From contig NZ_CP021358.1 in NCBI RefSeq assembly GCF_002157205.1, forward strand, positions 558,001 through 622,000: a DNA stretch of 64,000 nt, read 5' to 3'. Numbering within the stretch: position 1 is the first letter of the stretch; each line of letters starts with the position of its first letter. Shown here in pieces: positions 32,729 through 42,134 of the stretch. A program made the position numbers and the translations under genes. Under the pieces are notes generated by a model. The model was not told where the DNA came from. It did not search any database and saw only the letters and a program-made list of their open reading frames with translations. This DNA is from Kushneria marisflavi (GTDB lineage: Bacteria; Pseudomonadota; Gammaproteobacteria; Pseudomonadales; Halomonadaceae).

Positions 32729-33499
32729 ATGTCTGATGTCATCGCGCCCCCACACTTTGGCTGGCCCTTTATTTCTCCGGCGCGTGGGGCGCGACTGAGC
32801 ATTACCTCCTTTGATGCTCAACGCTTTGATGACAGCGCCTTCGCCCTTCATGGCATGGCGCTGCCTGACAACCTCTCCCGTGCAGTCACCAAGCGTCGCG
32901 CCGAATACCTGGCAGGTAGAGTGTGCGCCCGCCATGCGCTGTCCGCGCTTGATATCCATGTTACTGCCCTGCCCAGCCTGACGGACCGCCAGGTCGATTG
33001 GCCACTACCGGCAAAAGGCTCCATCACCCATGCGCGTGATCTTGCTGCTGCTCTGGTCGCTACCGCAGCCACTCATCAGGGGCTGGGGGTGGATGCCGAA
33101 CGCTGGCTAAGTGTCGAGCGCGCCGACTATCTCGCCACATCGATTTTGACCCCGGATGAGCAACGGGCCATCGATGGCTTCACACCTGAACAGCGTGCAC
33201 GCCTCATCACACTGACCTTCTCGCTCAAGGAGAGTCTTTTCAAGGCGCTGTATCCCCTGACCGGCACACGTTTTTATTTTCATGACGCACGGATCGAGGG
33301 GCTGGACCCGACGGTTTCCTCAGGCCAGTGCACGCTGGTACTGGACTGTACACTGAGCGAGACATGGCAATCGGGCATGCGCTTGATCGGCGACCACGCC
33401 AATCTGGACGACCATGCCCTGACCGCCGTCATGATTGATGCGGCGCCAAGGCACGACTGTCCTTTGATGAAGAAGTACCCCGCTCAGGCACTACGCTGA
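32729..33499 (+). CDS. 4'-phosphopantetheinyl transferase (EntD type)
   Basis: 256 residues. Family motifs: an N-terminal RAEYLAGRVCARHALSAL, SITHARDLAAALVA, the Mg-binding GVDAERWL, and the FSLKESLFKALYP helix (WSxKE-x-x-x-K pattern). It transfers phosphopantetheine from CoA onto carrier proteins, as EntD does for enterobactin synthetase. No nonribosomal synthase gene is in the window, so its partner is unknown. Confidence 0.85.
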   Translation: MSDVIAPPHFGWPFISPARGARLSITSFDAQRFDDSAFALHGMALPDNLSRAVTKRRAEYLAGRVCARHALSALDIHVTALPSLTDRQVDWPLPAKGSITHARDLAAALVATAATHQGLGVDAERWLSVERADYLATSILTPDEQRAIDGFTPEQRARLITLTFSLKESLFKALYPLTGTRFYFHDARIEGLDPTVSSGQCTLVLDCTLSETWQSGMRLIGDHANLDDHALTAVMIDAAPRHDCPLMKKYPAQALR

Positions 33500-33541
33500 T
33501 GCCATGAATGCAATTCAGTTGTTGTTCATGCGCATCACGAT

Positions 33542-33561
33542 TACTGTATGCAAATACAGTT
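33542..33561. promoter_or_regulatory. LexA (SOS) box
   Basis: TACTGTATGCAAATACAGTT: CTG-N10-CAG with AT-rich flanks, differing little from the gammaproteobacterial consensus. It lies 12 bp before the start of the radical-SAM gene at 33574 and just upstream of its AAGGAG site, where LexA would block transcription of the two-gene repair operon. Confidence 0.85.
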
Positions 33562-33573
33562 AAAGGAGTGCTC

Positions 33574-34788
33574 ATGCAGCTCACCGACAAGCTGATCGTT
33601 CTTGCCGACGCCGCCAAATACGACGCTTCATGCGCCAGCAGCGGGGCGCCCAAACGCTCGTCAAAGGGTCAGAAAGGACTTGGCGCCACCAATGGCAATG
33701 GCATCTGTCACAGCTTCACGCCGGATGGCCGATGCGTGGCGCTGCTCAAGATTCTGATGACCAACTTCTGCCTTTACGACTGCCAATATTGTATTAATCG
33801 GCGCTCGAGCAATGTCCCCAGAGCACGCTTCAGCGTTGATGAAATCGTGCGGCTGACGCTCGACTTCTACCGCCGTAACCTGATCAGCGGGCTGTTTCTT
33901 AGTTCCGGCATCATTCGCTCCAATGATTACACCATGGAGGCGCTGGTCAGAGTGGCCAGAACGCTGCGCGTTGAGCATCAGTTTCGCGGCTACATTCATC
34001 TCAAGACGATCCCGGATGCCTCGCCCGACCTGATCCGTCAGGCCGGGCTGTACGCTGACCGGCTCAGCGTCAATGTCGAGCTGCCGACCAGCCAGAGCCT
34101 GAACCGACTGGCGCCAGAAAAAAGCGACACCACCATTCGCCACGCCATGTCGACCATCCGCGATGGGCTGGATGAAGCTACCGCCGAGCCAAAGGCCCCT
34201 CGTTTTTCGCCCGGCGGGCAAAGCACCCAGATGATCGTGGGGGCCGACGATACCGATGACCACACCATTCTGGGTAACGTTCAGTCGCTGTATGGCGATT
34301 ACCGGCTCAAGCGGGTCTACTACTCGGCGTTTTCACCCATCCCCGAAAGCCCATCATCGGTGCCGCTGATTGCACCGCCGCTGCTGCGTGAACATCGCCT
34401 TTATCAGGCCGATTTTCTGATTCGGGGATATGGTTTTCGTGCCGATGAGCTTCTGCAAGGGCCCGGCAACCTGTCGCTGGACATCGACCCCAAGCTTGCC
34501 TGGGCGCTCAACCATCGTGAGCTGTTTCCCATCGATCTGGATCGCGCTGACATGTACATGATTGCCCGCGTTCCAGGCATCGGCATCACCAGCGCTCGAC
34601 GCATCGAGACGCTAAGACGGGAGCGGCGCATCCGCTATACCGACCTCACCCGACTGGGCTGCTCCATGAAAAAGCTGGCGCCCTTCATTACCACGCAGGA
34701 TTACCGGCCGCGACAGGCCGGTCTTGAACGACAGGCCCTGCTCGCCCAGATGCAGACGGCCTCTCCAGCGCAGATGGCGTTGCTTTGA
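33574..34788 (+). CDS. Radical SAM protein linked to a UDG-like partner (DNA repair/modification)
   Basis: 404 residues. The iron-sulfur cysteines are in NFCLYDCQYCINR (C-x3-C-x2-C). N-terminal CASSGAPKRSSKGQKGLG, then GLFLSSGIIRSNDYTMEALV, LSVNVELPTSQSLNRLAPEK and STQMIVGADDTDDHTIL follow, and the C-terminus has a helix-hairpin-helix-like IARVPGIGITSARRIETLRR. This matches the family annotated as 'putative DNA modification/repair radical SAM protein', genetically linked to a UDG-superfamily protein. The ATG at 33574 is preceded by AAGGAG and by a LexA box. The reaction is not established. Confidence 0.85.
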   Translation: MQLTDKLIVLADAAKYDASCASSGAPKRSSKGQKGLGATNGNGICHSFTPDGRCVALLKILMTNFCLYDCQYCINRRSSNVPRARFSVDEIVRLTLDFYRRNLISGLFLSSGIIRSNDYTMEALVRVARTLRVEHQFRGYIHLKTIPDASPDLIRQAGLYADRLSVNVELPTSQSLNRLAPEKSDTTIRHAMSTIRDGLDEATAEPKAPRFSPGGQSTQMIVGADDTDDHTILGNVQSLYGDYRLKRVYYSAFSPIPESPSSVPLIAPPLLREHRLYQADFLIRGYGFRADELLQGPGNLSLDIDPKLAWALNHRELFPIDLDRADMYMIARVPGIGITSARRIETLRRERRIRYTDLTRLGCSMKKLAPFITTQDYRPRQAGLERQALLAQMQTASPAQMALL

Positions 34789-34804
34789 TCCTTCAGGAGA
34801 CGGC

Positions 34805-35680
34805 GTGACGATGTATACCCTGCATATGACCCGAGCCGACTTCGCCTGCTGGCGCAACCATGCCCGCCGGTTACTGGCTGCCAGAGTGCCGCCCGGTGAC
34901 GTGCTGTGGCAAAGCGAAGACTCGGCAGGTGATCTTTTTGCCAGCGGTGATACCGACCTGCCCCCACCCGCCGAGACACCACTGGCATTGAAACTTTCAA
35001 GGCAGGATTTGCGGCGACTGGAGTGTGCCTCGCGCTACTGGCCTACCCATCATCAGGAGTGTCGTTGGGCGCTGCTGTATCGAGTGGTCTGGCGACTGGC
35101 TCAGGGCAAAGGCGAAGCCCTGCTGGCGGGGGATACTGACGGTGCCGTCATCGAACAGCGCGTCAAGGCCGTGAACCATGAAGTGCATCACATTCATGCC
35201 TTTTTGCGGTTTCATCCTCAATCAACCAGTGCTGGAGAGCAGCACGCGCCGGAATTCATCGCATGGTTCGAACCTCGCCACGATGTGCTTGAAGGCGCCG
35301 CGCGACATTTTATTGATCGGATGGGACAGCATCGCTGGCTGATCATGACCCCCGAGGGCGCCATCGTCTGTGATGGGCGGCAATGGCACATTGAGCGTCC
35401 TGATGCTGGCCCCTTTACCGTGCAGGATTATCAGTCGCTGTCGGCCATGGAAGATGATGCAGAAGATCTCTGGCTTGCCTACTATGCCAGCACGTTCAAC
35501 CCGGCTCGTCTCAACGAAAAAACGATGGTGCGCAGCATGCCCTCACGCTTTTGGCGACACATGCCGGAACGAGTACTGATTACCGGTCTTATCAGCCACG
35601 CCAGGCATGGCGCCCGCCGGCTGGGCCAGGACAGCCGCCTGGCCAATCGGCCCGGGCACGCCATCAAGCTGCCCAAATAG
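34805..35680 (+). CDS. UDG-linked DNA metabolism protein (DUF4130-like), partner of the radical SAM protein
   Basis: 291 residues from GTG at 34805 (AGGAG 5 nt upstream; an in-frame ATG at 34811 is also possible). Contains MTRADFACWRNHARRLLAAR, WALLYRVVWRLAQGKGEALL, KAVNHEVHHIHAFLRFHPQ and DLWLAYYASTFNPARLNEKT, the pattern of the family paired with the radical SAM gene and in many bacteria fused to uracil-DNA glycosylase. Here no UDG domain is fused. It follows the radical SAM gene by 16 nt and is in the same SOS-controlled unit. Confidence 0.8.
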   Translation: MTMYTLHMTRADFACWRNHARRLLAARVPPGDVLWQSEDSAGDLFASGDTDLPPPAETPLALKLSRQDLRRLECASRYWPTHHQECRWALLYRVVWRLAQGKGEALLAGDTDGAVIEQRVKAVNHEVHHIHAFLRFHPQSTSAGEQHAPEFIAWFEPRHDVLEGAARHFIDRMGQHRWLIMTPEGAIVCDGRQWHIERPDAGPFTVQDYQSLSAMEDDAEDLWLAYYASTFNPARLNEKTMVRSMPSRFWRHMPERVLITGLISHARHGARRLGQDSRLANRPGHAIKLPK

Positions 35681-35796
35681 AAATACGACGAAAGTAGAAT
35701 ATTTTTTCCAGACAGCTTGCAACTGTCCTCACAACCCCGTGAAAATAAAGCTCTCGCTTTGTTGCAGTCATCACTGCTGCTTCCACAGGGTTTTTC

Positions 35797-36672
35797 ATGT
35801 TTTCACAAATCATGGCTGTCATGGTGCCCATCATGGTGGGTGCTGGCATCGGCTACTTCTGGGTGCGCTTTCGTCAGCCCTACCCCACCGGGTTCGTTAC
35901 CAAGCTTGTCTTTAACGTCGGCACCCCCTGTCTTATCGTTAATGCCCTGTCGAGTACGCATGTCGAACTGTCGGCCTTCTCGAGCATGGCCACCGCAACC
36001 TTTCTGTGCCTGCTGGTGCTGCTGGTCGTCGGTCTGCTGCTGTCGCGTATTACGAAGATGGACTGGCGTACCATCGTGCCGTCGGTACTTTTTCCCAACA
36101 CCGGTAACATGGGCCTGCCACTGGCCATGTATGCCTTTGGCGAAGGACGCGGCTTTTCACTCGCCATTGCCGTGTTCGTGATCGTATCGATTGCTCAGTT
36201 CGTGGTGGGCAGCATTACCAGCAGTTCACGGCCGGTCAGAAACCTGCTGACCAATCCGACCATCTACGCCAGCATCATCGCGATTCTTTTGATGGCCTAT
36301 CAGATTACGCTGCCGGCATGGCTTGCCAACAGCATCGAACTACTGGCCGGCATGACGATTCCCATCATGCTGATTACGCTCGGTGTGGCACTGGCCAGCA
36401 TTCGCGCACGTAACCTGTCAGCTGGACTTGCCTTTGCGCTGGGCCGGGTTGTAGTGGCCGGCGTTATCGCTCAGGGCATTGGCCTGCTGCTGGGGCTGGA
36501 TGAAGAAGCCCGAGGTATTCTCATGGTGATGATGTGCATGCCCATGGCGGTGTATAACTATCTCTTTGCCCAGAAGGCAGGACGCTCGCCGGAGTTCGTG
36601 GCCAGTCTGGTCATGTGCTCGACACTCGCCTCGTTCATTTATCTGCCGCTGATGCTGATGTGGGTGATTTAA
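35797..36672 (+). CDS. AEC-family (auxin efflux carrier-like) transporter
   Basis: 291 residues with about nine or ten membrane helices. Family marks: VGAGIGYFWVRF at the start, FNVGTPCLIVNALS, and NTGNMGLPLAMYAFGEGRG in the middle, where the helix-breaking N-x-G-N-x-G-L-P is typical. Bacterial members export or import small organic acids such as malate; the substrate cannot be read from sequence. Separated by a bidirectional terminator from the convergent sugar porter. Confidence 0.82.
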   Translation: MFSQIMAVMVPIMVGAGIGYFWVRFRQPYPTGFVTKLVFNVGTPCLIVNALSSTHVELSAFSSMATATFLCLLVLLVVGLLLSRITKMDWRTIVPSVLFPNTGNMGLPLAMYAFGEGRGFSLAIAVFVIVSIAQFVVGSITSSSRPVRNLLTNPTIYASIIAILLMAYQITLPAWLANSIELLAGMTIPIMLITLGVALASIRARNLSAGLAFALGRVVVAGVIAQGIGLLLGLDEEARGILMVMMCMPMAVYNYLFAQKAGRSPEFVASLVMCSTLASFIYLPLMLMWVI

Positions 36673-36700
36673 AGCTGACTCGGCCGGTTTGAAACATCAA

Positions 36701-36729
36701 AAAGGCCCCACCATGGTGGGGCCTTTTTT
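36701..36729. terminator. Bidirectional terminator
   Basis: GGCCCCACCA with TGGTGGGGCC (36704-36723), AAA on one side and TTTTTT on the other, between the AEC transporter (plus) and the sugar porter (minus). Confidence 0.92.
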
Positions 36730-36757
36730 GATGGCGTGAAACCCTTCCCGAGCGGTG

Positions 36758-38245
36758 TCAGGCCGTTTGCGCATCACGCTCGCGATACTGCGAGAAGTCT
36801 TTAACTCGCCCCTGGCGGAATTTCTCGCCCATGAGCGTTTCCATCGATTCCAGCGGCACGCCTTTCGTTTCCGGCACAAAACGCCAGACGATCAACAGGC
36901 TGATGAGCGTAATCGCACCAAACAGCCAGAACGGAAAGGCACCATTGAACATGTCATTGAGCCATTCGCTGCCGCGCATCATCGGGAAGGTCTGCGCCAC
37001 GATAAAACCAGCCGTCCACTGTGCGCCCATGGCCAGCGCCATGCCCGACTCACGAATCGAGTTAGGGAAGATCTCTGACAAAAGCGTCCAGCTGCAGCAG
37101 CCCCAGGAAATGGCATAGCCCGTGACATACACCATGATGGCCAGCATCGCAGTATAGCCCTGAACATCGAACCAGAAAACGGTGCCCAACACGGCCATGC
37201 TCACAATGCAGGCCAGCGAACCAATGGTCAGAAGACGTACGCGCCCGACACGGTCGATCAGATACATCCCGATCAAATTGCCCACGATAAAGATCAGGCC
37301 AATGTAGCCTGTCTGGAGCAGCGCGCTGCCGGTGCTGTCAGTGACGCCGGAGAGCACGGTCGGCGCGTAATACATCACCACATTGATGCCGGAGAGCTGC
37401 TGCGCCGCCGATAGGAAGATACCTACCAGCGCGATTCCCATCATCACGGGTTTTTTAAGGGCACTGCGTGAGCTGCGCTTTTCCTGATGAAGCTGGCGGT
37501 TCATGGCACGACGACCGCTGGACTTTCCTCCATCCAGTGAATGACGCACCTCCTCAACCATCGGCTCGATGTCCTTTTGCGGCGTAAAGCGCGCCAGTAT
37601 TCGCCGAGCCCGGTCATGCTGTCCGTGCATAATGCACCAGCGCGGCGATTCCGGCACCAGCAAGAGCAATACCGCAAAGAGCACGGCTGGAATGGCCTCT
37701 GAGCCCAGCATCCAGCGCCAGCCGTAATTATTGAGCCACTCTTGGGCCACATCACGTGCAATAAAGTAATTCACGAAAAATACGATGGTCTGGCCAACCA
37801 CGAGAGACTGCTGGAACATGCTCAGTGTCCGGCCACGCCAGTGCTGAGGGGCCAGTTCTCCCATGTACATGGGCGATACCACGCTGGCGATCCCCACGGC
37901 CACACCCCCGGCCAAGCGCAGGACAATATAAAACCAGAAGGCAGGCGCCAGTGCAGACCCCAGTGCTGACACCAGAAACAGGGCAGCCGCCGTCATCATG
38001 GTCATGCGTCGGCCCAGAATATTGGCCAGATAGCCGGCACCGAGAGCGCCCAGAATGCTGCCGATCACCACACTCGATACTGCCCAACCCTTCATGGTCG
38101 ATGAGAGGTCAAAATAGGTGGTAATCGAGTAGATGGCGCCTGAAATGACGGCCGTATCGTAACCAAACAGAATGCCGCCAAGTGCTGCGACAAGACAGAT
38201 GGAAAGTATGTAGCCTATTCCGCTTGAACTCTTTTGCTCCGTCAT
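36758..38245 (-). CDS. MFS sugar:H+ symporter (XylE/GalP type)
   Basis: 495 residues, twelve membrane helices. Sugar-porter signatures are present: GGILFGYDTAVISGAI, the loop ILGRRMTMMTAA, VPESPRWCIMHGQHDRAR, QQLSGINVVMYYAP, DRVGRVRLL and FVPETKGVPLE. Likely imports a monosaccharide (xylose, galactose, glucose or inositol). No sugar-catabolic genes adjoin it, so the substrate is open. Confidence 0.9.
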   Translation of the reverse strand: MTEQKSSSGIGYILSICLVAALGGILFGYDTAVISGAIYSITTYFDLSSTMKGWAVSSVVIGSILGALGAGYLANILGRRMTMMTAAALFLVSALGSALAPAFWFYIVLRLAGGVAVGIASVVSPMYMGELAPQHWRGRTLSMFQQSLVVGQTIVFFVNYFIARDVAQEWLNNYGWRWMLGSEAIPAVLFAVLLLLVPESPRWCIMHGQHDRARRILARFTPQKDIEPMVEEVRHSLDGGKSSGRRAMNRQLHQEKRSSRSALKKPVMMGIALVGIFLSAAQQLSGINVVMYYAPTVLSGVTDSTGSALLQTGYIGLIFIVGNLIGMYLIDRVGRVRLLTIGSLACIVSMAVLGTVFWFDVQGYTAMLAIMVYVTGYAISWGCCSWTLLSEIFPNSIRESGMALAMGAQWTAGFIVAQTFPMMRGSEWLNDMFNGAFPFWLFGAITLISLLIVWRFVPETKGVPLESMETLMGEKFRQGRVKDFSQYRERDAQTA

Positions 38246-38367
38246 AAGTGCTCGTCTTCATCCCTGAATGTCACCAGCCTTGCGCTGGCCTTAAGTCATC
38301 AAGGGGTAGACTTTAGTAGAAAATTTCCTTTTACTCGAACCGGGATCAAAAAGCGTTTTTCGAGCAT

Positions 38368-38400
38368 AAAAAAGGGCCGCTTCCGAAGAAGCGGCCCTTT
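38368..38400 (-). terminator. Terminator of the DUF4168 gene
   Basis: Thirteen-bp stem AAAGGGCCGCTTC (38371-38383) with GAAGCGGCCCTTT (38388-38400), loop CGAA; on the minus strand a run of six T follows. Confidence 0.9.
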
Positions 38401-38417
38401 GAGATTACCGAAATGGC

Positions 38418-38804
38418 TTACTGCTTTTTCTGCGCCATTTGCTGAACCTTTTGCATCATCTGAGGATCATTCTGGACAGCCTGACCAATCTGGTTGAACT
38501 GTTCGACTTCCAGATTGTTGTCCTGTACGGCCTGTACCATTTTCTGGTTGGCCTCTTCACGGATGCTCTGCTGAGCATCGGCATCATCAGCACCCTGAAG
38601 CTGCTTGGTGTAATCCTGCGAGATGCCTGCAATTTCCTGAGAAGCAGAGGCAAAGTTCTGCAGCTGGTCGTCGCTGAAATTCTTCTGTGACTGCTGCTGG
38701 CTCTGGGCGCCCTGAGCCGGCTGCTCCTGAGCGGCGAGTGCCGGTGTGGCAGCGAGGCCGGTCGCGACCAGCGATGCGGAAACAACTGCGGCAAAACGTT
38801 TCAT
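38418..38804 (-). CDS. DUF4168 periplasmic protein
   Basis: 128 residues. A signal peptide (AVVSASLVATGLAATPALA) is followed by a Gln-rich stretch and the DUF4168 pattern: FSDDQLQNFASASQEIAGIS, REEANQKMVQAVQDNNLEVE, FNQIGQAVQNDPQMMQKVQQ. Function unknown; small secreted DUF4168 proteins are common in Halomonadaceae and cyanobacteria. The ATG at 38804 is chosen since AGGAGG lies 6 nt before it and an ATG at 38810 overlaps the ribosome site. Confidence 0.85.
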   Translation of the reverse strand: MKRFAAVVSASLVATGLAATPALAAQEQPAQGAQSQQQSQKNFSDDQLQNFASASQEIAGISQDYTKQLQGADDADAQQSIREEANQKMVQAVQDNNLEVEQFNQIGQAVQNDPQMMQKVQQMAQKKQ

Positions 38805-38946
38805 GAACATCCTCCTGACTACCTTTGCTTTTCAATGCGTACTGTCATTATGACGCCGCACGACCCACTAAGTTCAACTGATTTTGTTACTGCATGTAAT
38901 TAATTTTAAAGGCTTTATTGCCTTCATTATTACAGGCAGTTCCATT

Positions 38947-39642
38947 TCACTGTAGACGCTGTAAAAAGCGCGTGCCGCCCAGCTGTCTCATTTGCTGTCT
39001 GACCCAGGCAATGCGCTGTGCCACACGCCCACTCGGCGCCGTCGGACTCCAGTGACGAGGATTGGGGAGAACGGCTGCAAGTCTTGCGGCCTGGCCTGCC
39101 GTGACCTGACTGGCGCCGATGCCGTAATAATGCTGGGCAGCAGCTTCCAGTCCAAACACGCCCTGGTCCCATTCCACCACATTGAGGTAAACCTCAAGGA
39201 TGCGTTCCTTGGGCCAGATCAGCTCGATCAAGAGTGTAAACCAGACCTCCATGCCCTTGCGCAGCCAGCTGCGATCGGACCACAGGAAAACGTTCTTGGC
39301 GGTCTGCTGACTGATGGTACTGGCACCACGCAGGCTTTTGCCTTCCTTCCAGGCCTGGATGGCGGCATGCACCTGATCCAGATCGAATCCATAGTGATAG
39401 GGAAACTTCTGATCCTCGGCGGCAATGACGGCAAGCTTTGCCTGATCGGAAAGGGACCGCCAGGGCGTCCAGTGATAGTGAATCGTGATGGGCTCACCAT
39501 CGATGAGGGAACTCACCTTGCGCTCGAGCATGACCATCGACCCCGGCAACGGCACGAAACGAAACAGCGTGACCAGCAGTATCGACAACACGATCGCGCC
39601 CAACAGGATTCTGACGCACCATCGTAGCAGCAGTCCGATCAA
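38947..39642 (-). CDS. mtgA: Monofunctional peptidoglycan glycosyltransferase MtgA
   Basis: 231 residues. One N-terminal membrane anchor (VRILLGAIVLSILLVTLF) and a GT51 domain with VIAAEDQKFPYHYGFD (catalytic Glu), GASTISQQTAKNVFLW, and WPKERILEVYLNVVEWDQGVFG. Polymerises lipid II into glycan strands on the periplasmic face. Length and motifs are those of MtgA, with no transpeptidase domain. Confidence 0.95.
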   Translation of the reverse strand: MIGLLLRWCVRILLGAIVLSILLVTLFRFVPLPGSMVMLERKVSSLIDGEPITIHYHWTPWRSLSDQAKLAVIAAEDQKFPYHYGFDLDQVHAAIQAWKEGKSLRGASTISQQTAKNVFLWSDRSWLRKGMEVWFTLLIELIWPKERILEVYLNVVEWDQGVFGLEAAAQHYYGIGASQVTAGQAARLAAVLPNPRHWSPTAPSGRVAQRIAWVRQQMRQLGGTRFLQRLQ

Positions 39643-39773
39643 TGCCCTTGCCCCCTTCCTCTATTGCAGCAGTGCCTGTTTGTGCACCATGCCGTCTGAT
39701 CATTGTTAATGACCACAGGTTACACGTCCCCGACCATGAGTGCCTTCGCGATATCCATGAGGACAATAAACAG

Positions 39774-39797
39774 CCGGGGCTCATGCAGGAGCCCCGG
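39774..39797 (-). terminator. Hairpin after fghA
   Basis: Stem CCGGGGCTC (39774-39782) with GAGCCCCGG (39789-39797) and a 6-nt loop; on the minus strand TGTTTATTG follows, a weak T-run. Confidence 0.65.
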
Positions 39798-39823
39798 AAG
39801 TGATGAACGTTAATCGCCGAGGA

Positions 39824-40678
39824 TCACGCCTGATCGGCAAGGAGGTGACGAGCGTGATATTCGAGATGGTCATCGATGAAACTTGCCACAAAAAAATAGC
39901 TGTGGTCATAGCCTTCGTGACGGCGGAGCTTCAGGGGGACGCCCTGAAGGTGGCAGGCCTTTTCCAGATGATCCGGCTTGAGCTGGTTTTCAAGGAATTG
40001 ATCATCTTCCCCCTGATCAATGAGCATGGGCTGTTTGGAAGCGCCGGCCAATATCAGCTCACAGGCATCCCAATTGGACCACTCGCCACGATCCTCTCCC
40101 AGATAGTGGCTGAAGGCCTTTTCACCCCAGGGGCAGTCCACCGGATTAACGACGGGCGAAAAGGCCGAGATACTGGCATAGCGGCCGGGCTGTTTCAGCG
40201 CACAGATCAAGGCACCATGGCCACCCATGGAGTGTCCGCTGATGGCTTCACGTTCGCTGATGGGGAAATGTTCACGAACCAGCGCCGGAAGCTCGCTCGT
40301 CACATAGTCATACATGTGATAGTGCTTGTCCCAGGGCGCCTTTTTGGCATTCAGATAAAAACCGGCGCCTGAACCGAAGTCATAGCTTTCGCGCTCACCC
40401 GGCAGATCAGTGCCGCGCGGGCTGGTATCCGGGCAGATAATCGCCATGCCCAGCCTGGCGGCCATTTTCTGGGCGCCGGCCTTTTGCATGAAGTTTTCAT
40501 CAGTGCAGGTCAGTCCGGAGAGCCACCACAGTACCGGCACGGGGCCATTTTCCGTCTGTGGCGGTAAAAAAATGCCAAAGGTCATGTCGCAATCAAGTAC
40601 CTGCGAGCGATGGCTGAAGCGCTTGACCCACCCCCCATGGCTTCGGGTAGCGCTCAACTGTTCGATGGACTGCGTCAT
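39824..40678 (-). CDS. fghA: S-formylglutathione hydrolase
   Basis: 284 residues. Esterase-D family alpha/beta hydrolase: LSGLTCTDENFMQKAGAQ, DTSPRG, the nucleophile elbow ISGHSMGGHGAL, a catalytic Asp in DQGEDDQFL and His in GYDHSYFF. Hydrolyses S-formylglutathione in glutathione-dependent formaldehyde detoxification. The usual partner, glutathione-dependent formaldehyde dehydrogenase, is not next to it. ATG at 40678 is preferred (GGAG 6 nt upstream) over a GTG at 40690. Confidence 0.93.
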   Translation of the reverse strand: MTQSIEQLSATRSHGGWVKRFSHRSQVLDCDMTFGIFLPPQTENGPVPVLWWLSGLTCTDENFMQKAGAQKMAARLGMAIICPDTSPRGTDLPGERESYDFGSGAGFYLNAKKAPWDKHYHMYDYVTSELPALVREHFPISEREAISGHSMGGHGALICALKQPGRYASISAFSPVVNPVDCPWGEKAFSHYLGEDRGEWSNWDACELILAGASKQPMLIDQGEDDQFLENQLKPDHLEKACHLQGVPLKLRRHEGYDHSYFFVASFIDDHLEYHARHLLADQA

Positions 40679-41017
40679 GGTCGTCTCCACTATGGGTTAT
40701 CACTGGCGTAATAGATACGTTCCATCCTGGTCAAAACAGGCTCGATGTGCCTGCTGAACACGGGTATCCGACATCGACGGGCATTCAACAGCTCGATATC
40801 GCGCCGGTATAGTGGGCCACGAAAAGCGCAAACGGCAACCGATGAAAGAGACAAATCCAGACGAGCACGGCCAATGGACGATACCGCTTTAGGCCGGAGC
40901 CTTCACTGAGGGAAAGACGCGATAGAAATACTGCCTGAAAAGCATCAGGACAGACCCAGGCCTGCCCTGTCAGATGCTCATCAGACGTTCAAGAGATGGA
41001 ATGGATGAGTGGTGATA
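40679..41017. other. Intergenic region without recognised features
   Basis: 339 bases upstream of fghA and downstream of the Crp/Fnr gene. It must contain the fghA promoter; no clear gene, operator or terminator was found. Confidence 0.5.
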
Positions 41018-41791
41018 TCAACGCAGCGTAGAGCCATCGTTTTCAATCAGCTTTAACAGCTCGCTGATACTATCGCCCAGGTAGATATCCGAGAAATTGG
41101 CGACGTCATAGAAGGCCTCCAGATCCGGAATCTCGATTCGATTACGCTCACGATATAAAAGCCCTTCCTCACGGAGTTCGGAGAAGGTACGACTGACGTG
41201 AACGGCTGAAAGCCCGAGAACATCTGCCAGCACCTGCTGCGACAGCGGCAGGTTGAACCGATGCGTGATGTCCGGGCAGGTCTTTCGCAAACGCAAATGC
41301 ATTTCACAGATGAAATGCGCCACCTTTTCACGCGCAGTGCGTCGGCCCATGTTGACCAGACGCTCTGCCATGATGGCCTGCTGCTGCCCCGCCAGCGAAA
41401 ACAGCACGGTGGTCAACCTGGGAGATGTCGTGAAGATATCTGTCAAATTCTTGAAAGGAAAACGGCAAATCACGCCTTCTGTCAGCATGGCCACCGACGT
41501 CAGATGGCGTCGAGGTGAAAAATCACTCAAACCGACCACATCCCCCGGCAAAAAGATATTAAGGATCTGGCGAGTGCCATCATCCATTGACCGGTATGAA
41601 CATGCCCAGCCCTCACTGAGAACACAAAGGGTTTCAGCGAAATGGTTCTCCTCCCATAGCATCTGGGCATTCGATACGGTCTGAGGCGTCTTTTCCAGCG
41701 CTGCCAGAAGCTCGGCTTCCGTCTCATCAAGCGCACAATAATGTTTGAAGTTACGCACCAGGCAGCGATCCCTGTCCAACATGGCATGCAC
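41018..41791 (-). CDS. Crp/Fnr-family transcription regulator
   Basis: 257 residues. A cyclic-nucleotide-binding-like N-domain (about 25-140: VLSEGWACSYRSMDDGTRQI, FLPGDVVGLSDF) is followed by a Crp-type winged helix (about 165-235: REKVAHFICEMHLRL, LSQQVLADVLGLSAVHVSRTF, LREEGLL). No Fnr-type N-terminal cysteine cluster is present, so oxygen sensing by an Fe-S cluster is unlikely. Targets and ligand are unknown; neighbours are not obviously linked. Confidence 0.85.
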   Translation of the reverse strand: MHAMLDRDRCLVRNFKHYCALDETEAELLAALEKTPQTVSNAQMLWEENHFAETLCVLSEGWACSYRSMDDGTRQILNIFLPGDVVGLSDFSPRRHLTSVAMLTEGVICRFPFKNLTDIFTTSPRLTTVLFSLAGQQQAIMAERLVNMGRRTAREKVAHFICEMHLRLRKTCPDITHRFNLPLSQQVLADVLGLSAVHVSRTFSELREEGLLYRERNRIEIPDLEAFYDVANFSDIYLGDSISELLKLIENDGSTLR

Positions 41792-42134
41792 CTCCCGAAT
41801 CGCTTGAAAAAGCCATTCGGCATTATAGTAATAATTGATGCATTACCGTCCAAAGATAGACGCTATTGTTGGACGAATCGCTTCCCGATGCCGCTAACCT
41901 GGATTATGCAAATAGCAAAAAATCAATCATTTACAAGAAAAGCACGGCGAAGCGCCAGATTGAGAGTTACCTGGCCGACATGAAGACGGCCATAAAATCA
42001 TGTGACGTTTTCCGGTACTGGCGAGCCGGCTCATTTTATTAAAGAAATCACCTGTCATATGAGCAGCCCGGCTTGCCGGCATCAGGTGTTGATCACGCTG
42101 AAGCGTCTCTCTTGATCAAGAGGACATGACGTAC
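41792..42134. other. Intergenic region upstream of the Crp/Fnr gene
   Basis: 343 bases, AT-rich near the Crp/Fnr start. A 14-bp palindrome CTCTTGATCAAGAG (42109-42122) lies just after the GGDEF/EAL gene and may be part of its 3' end. No gene recognised. Confidence 0.4.
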
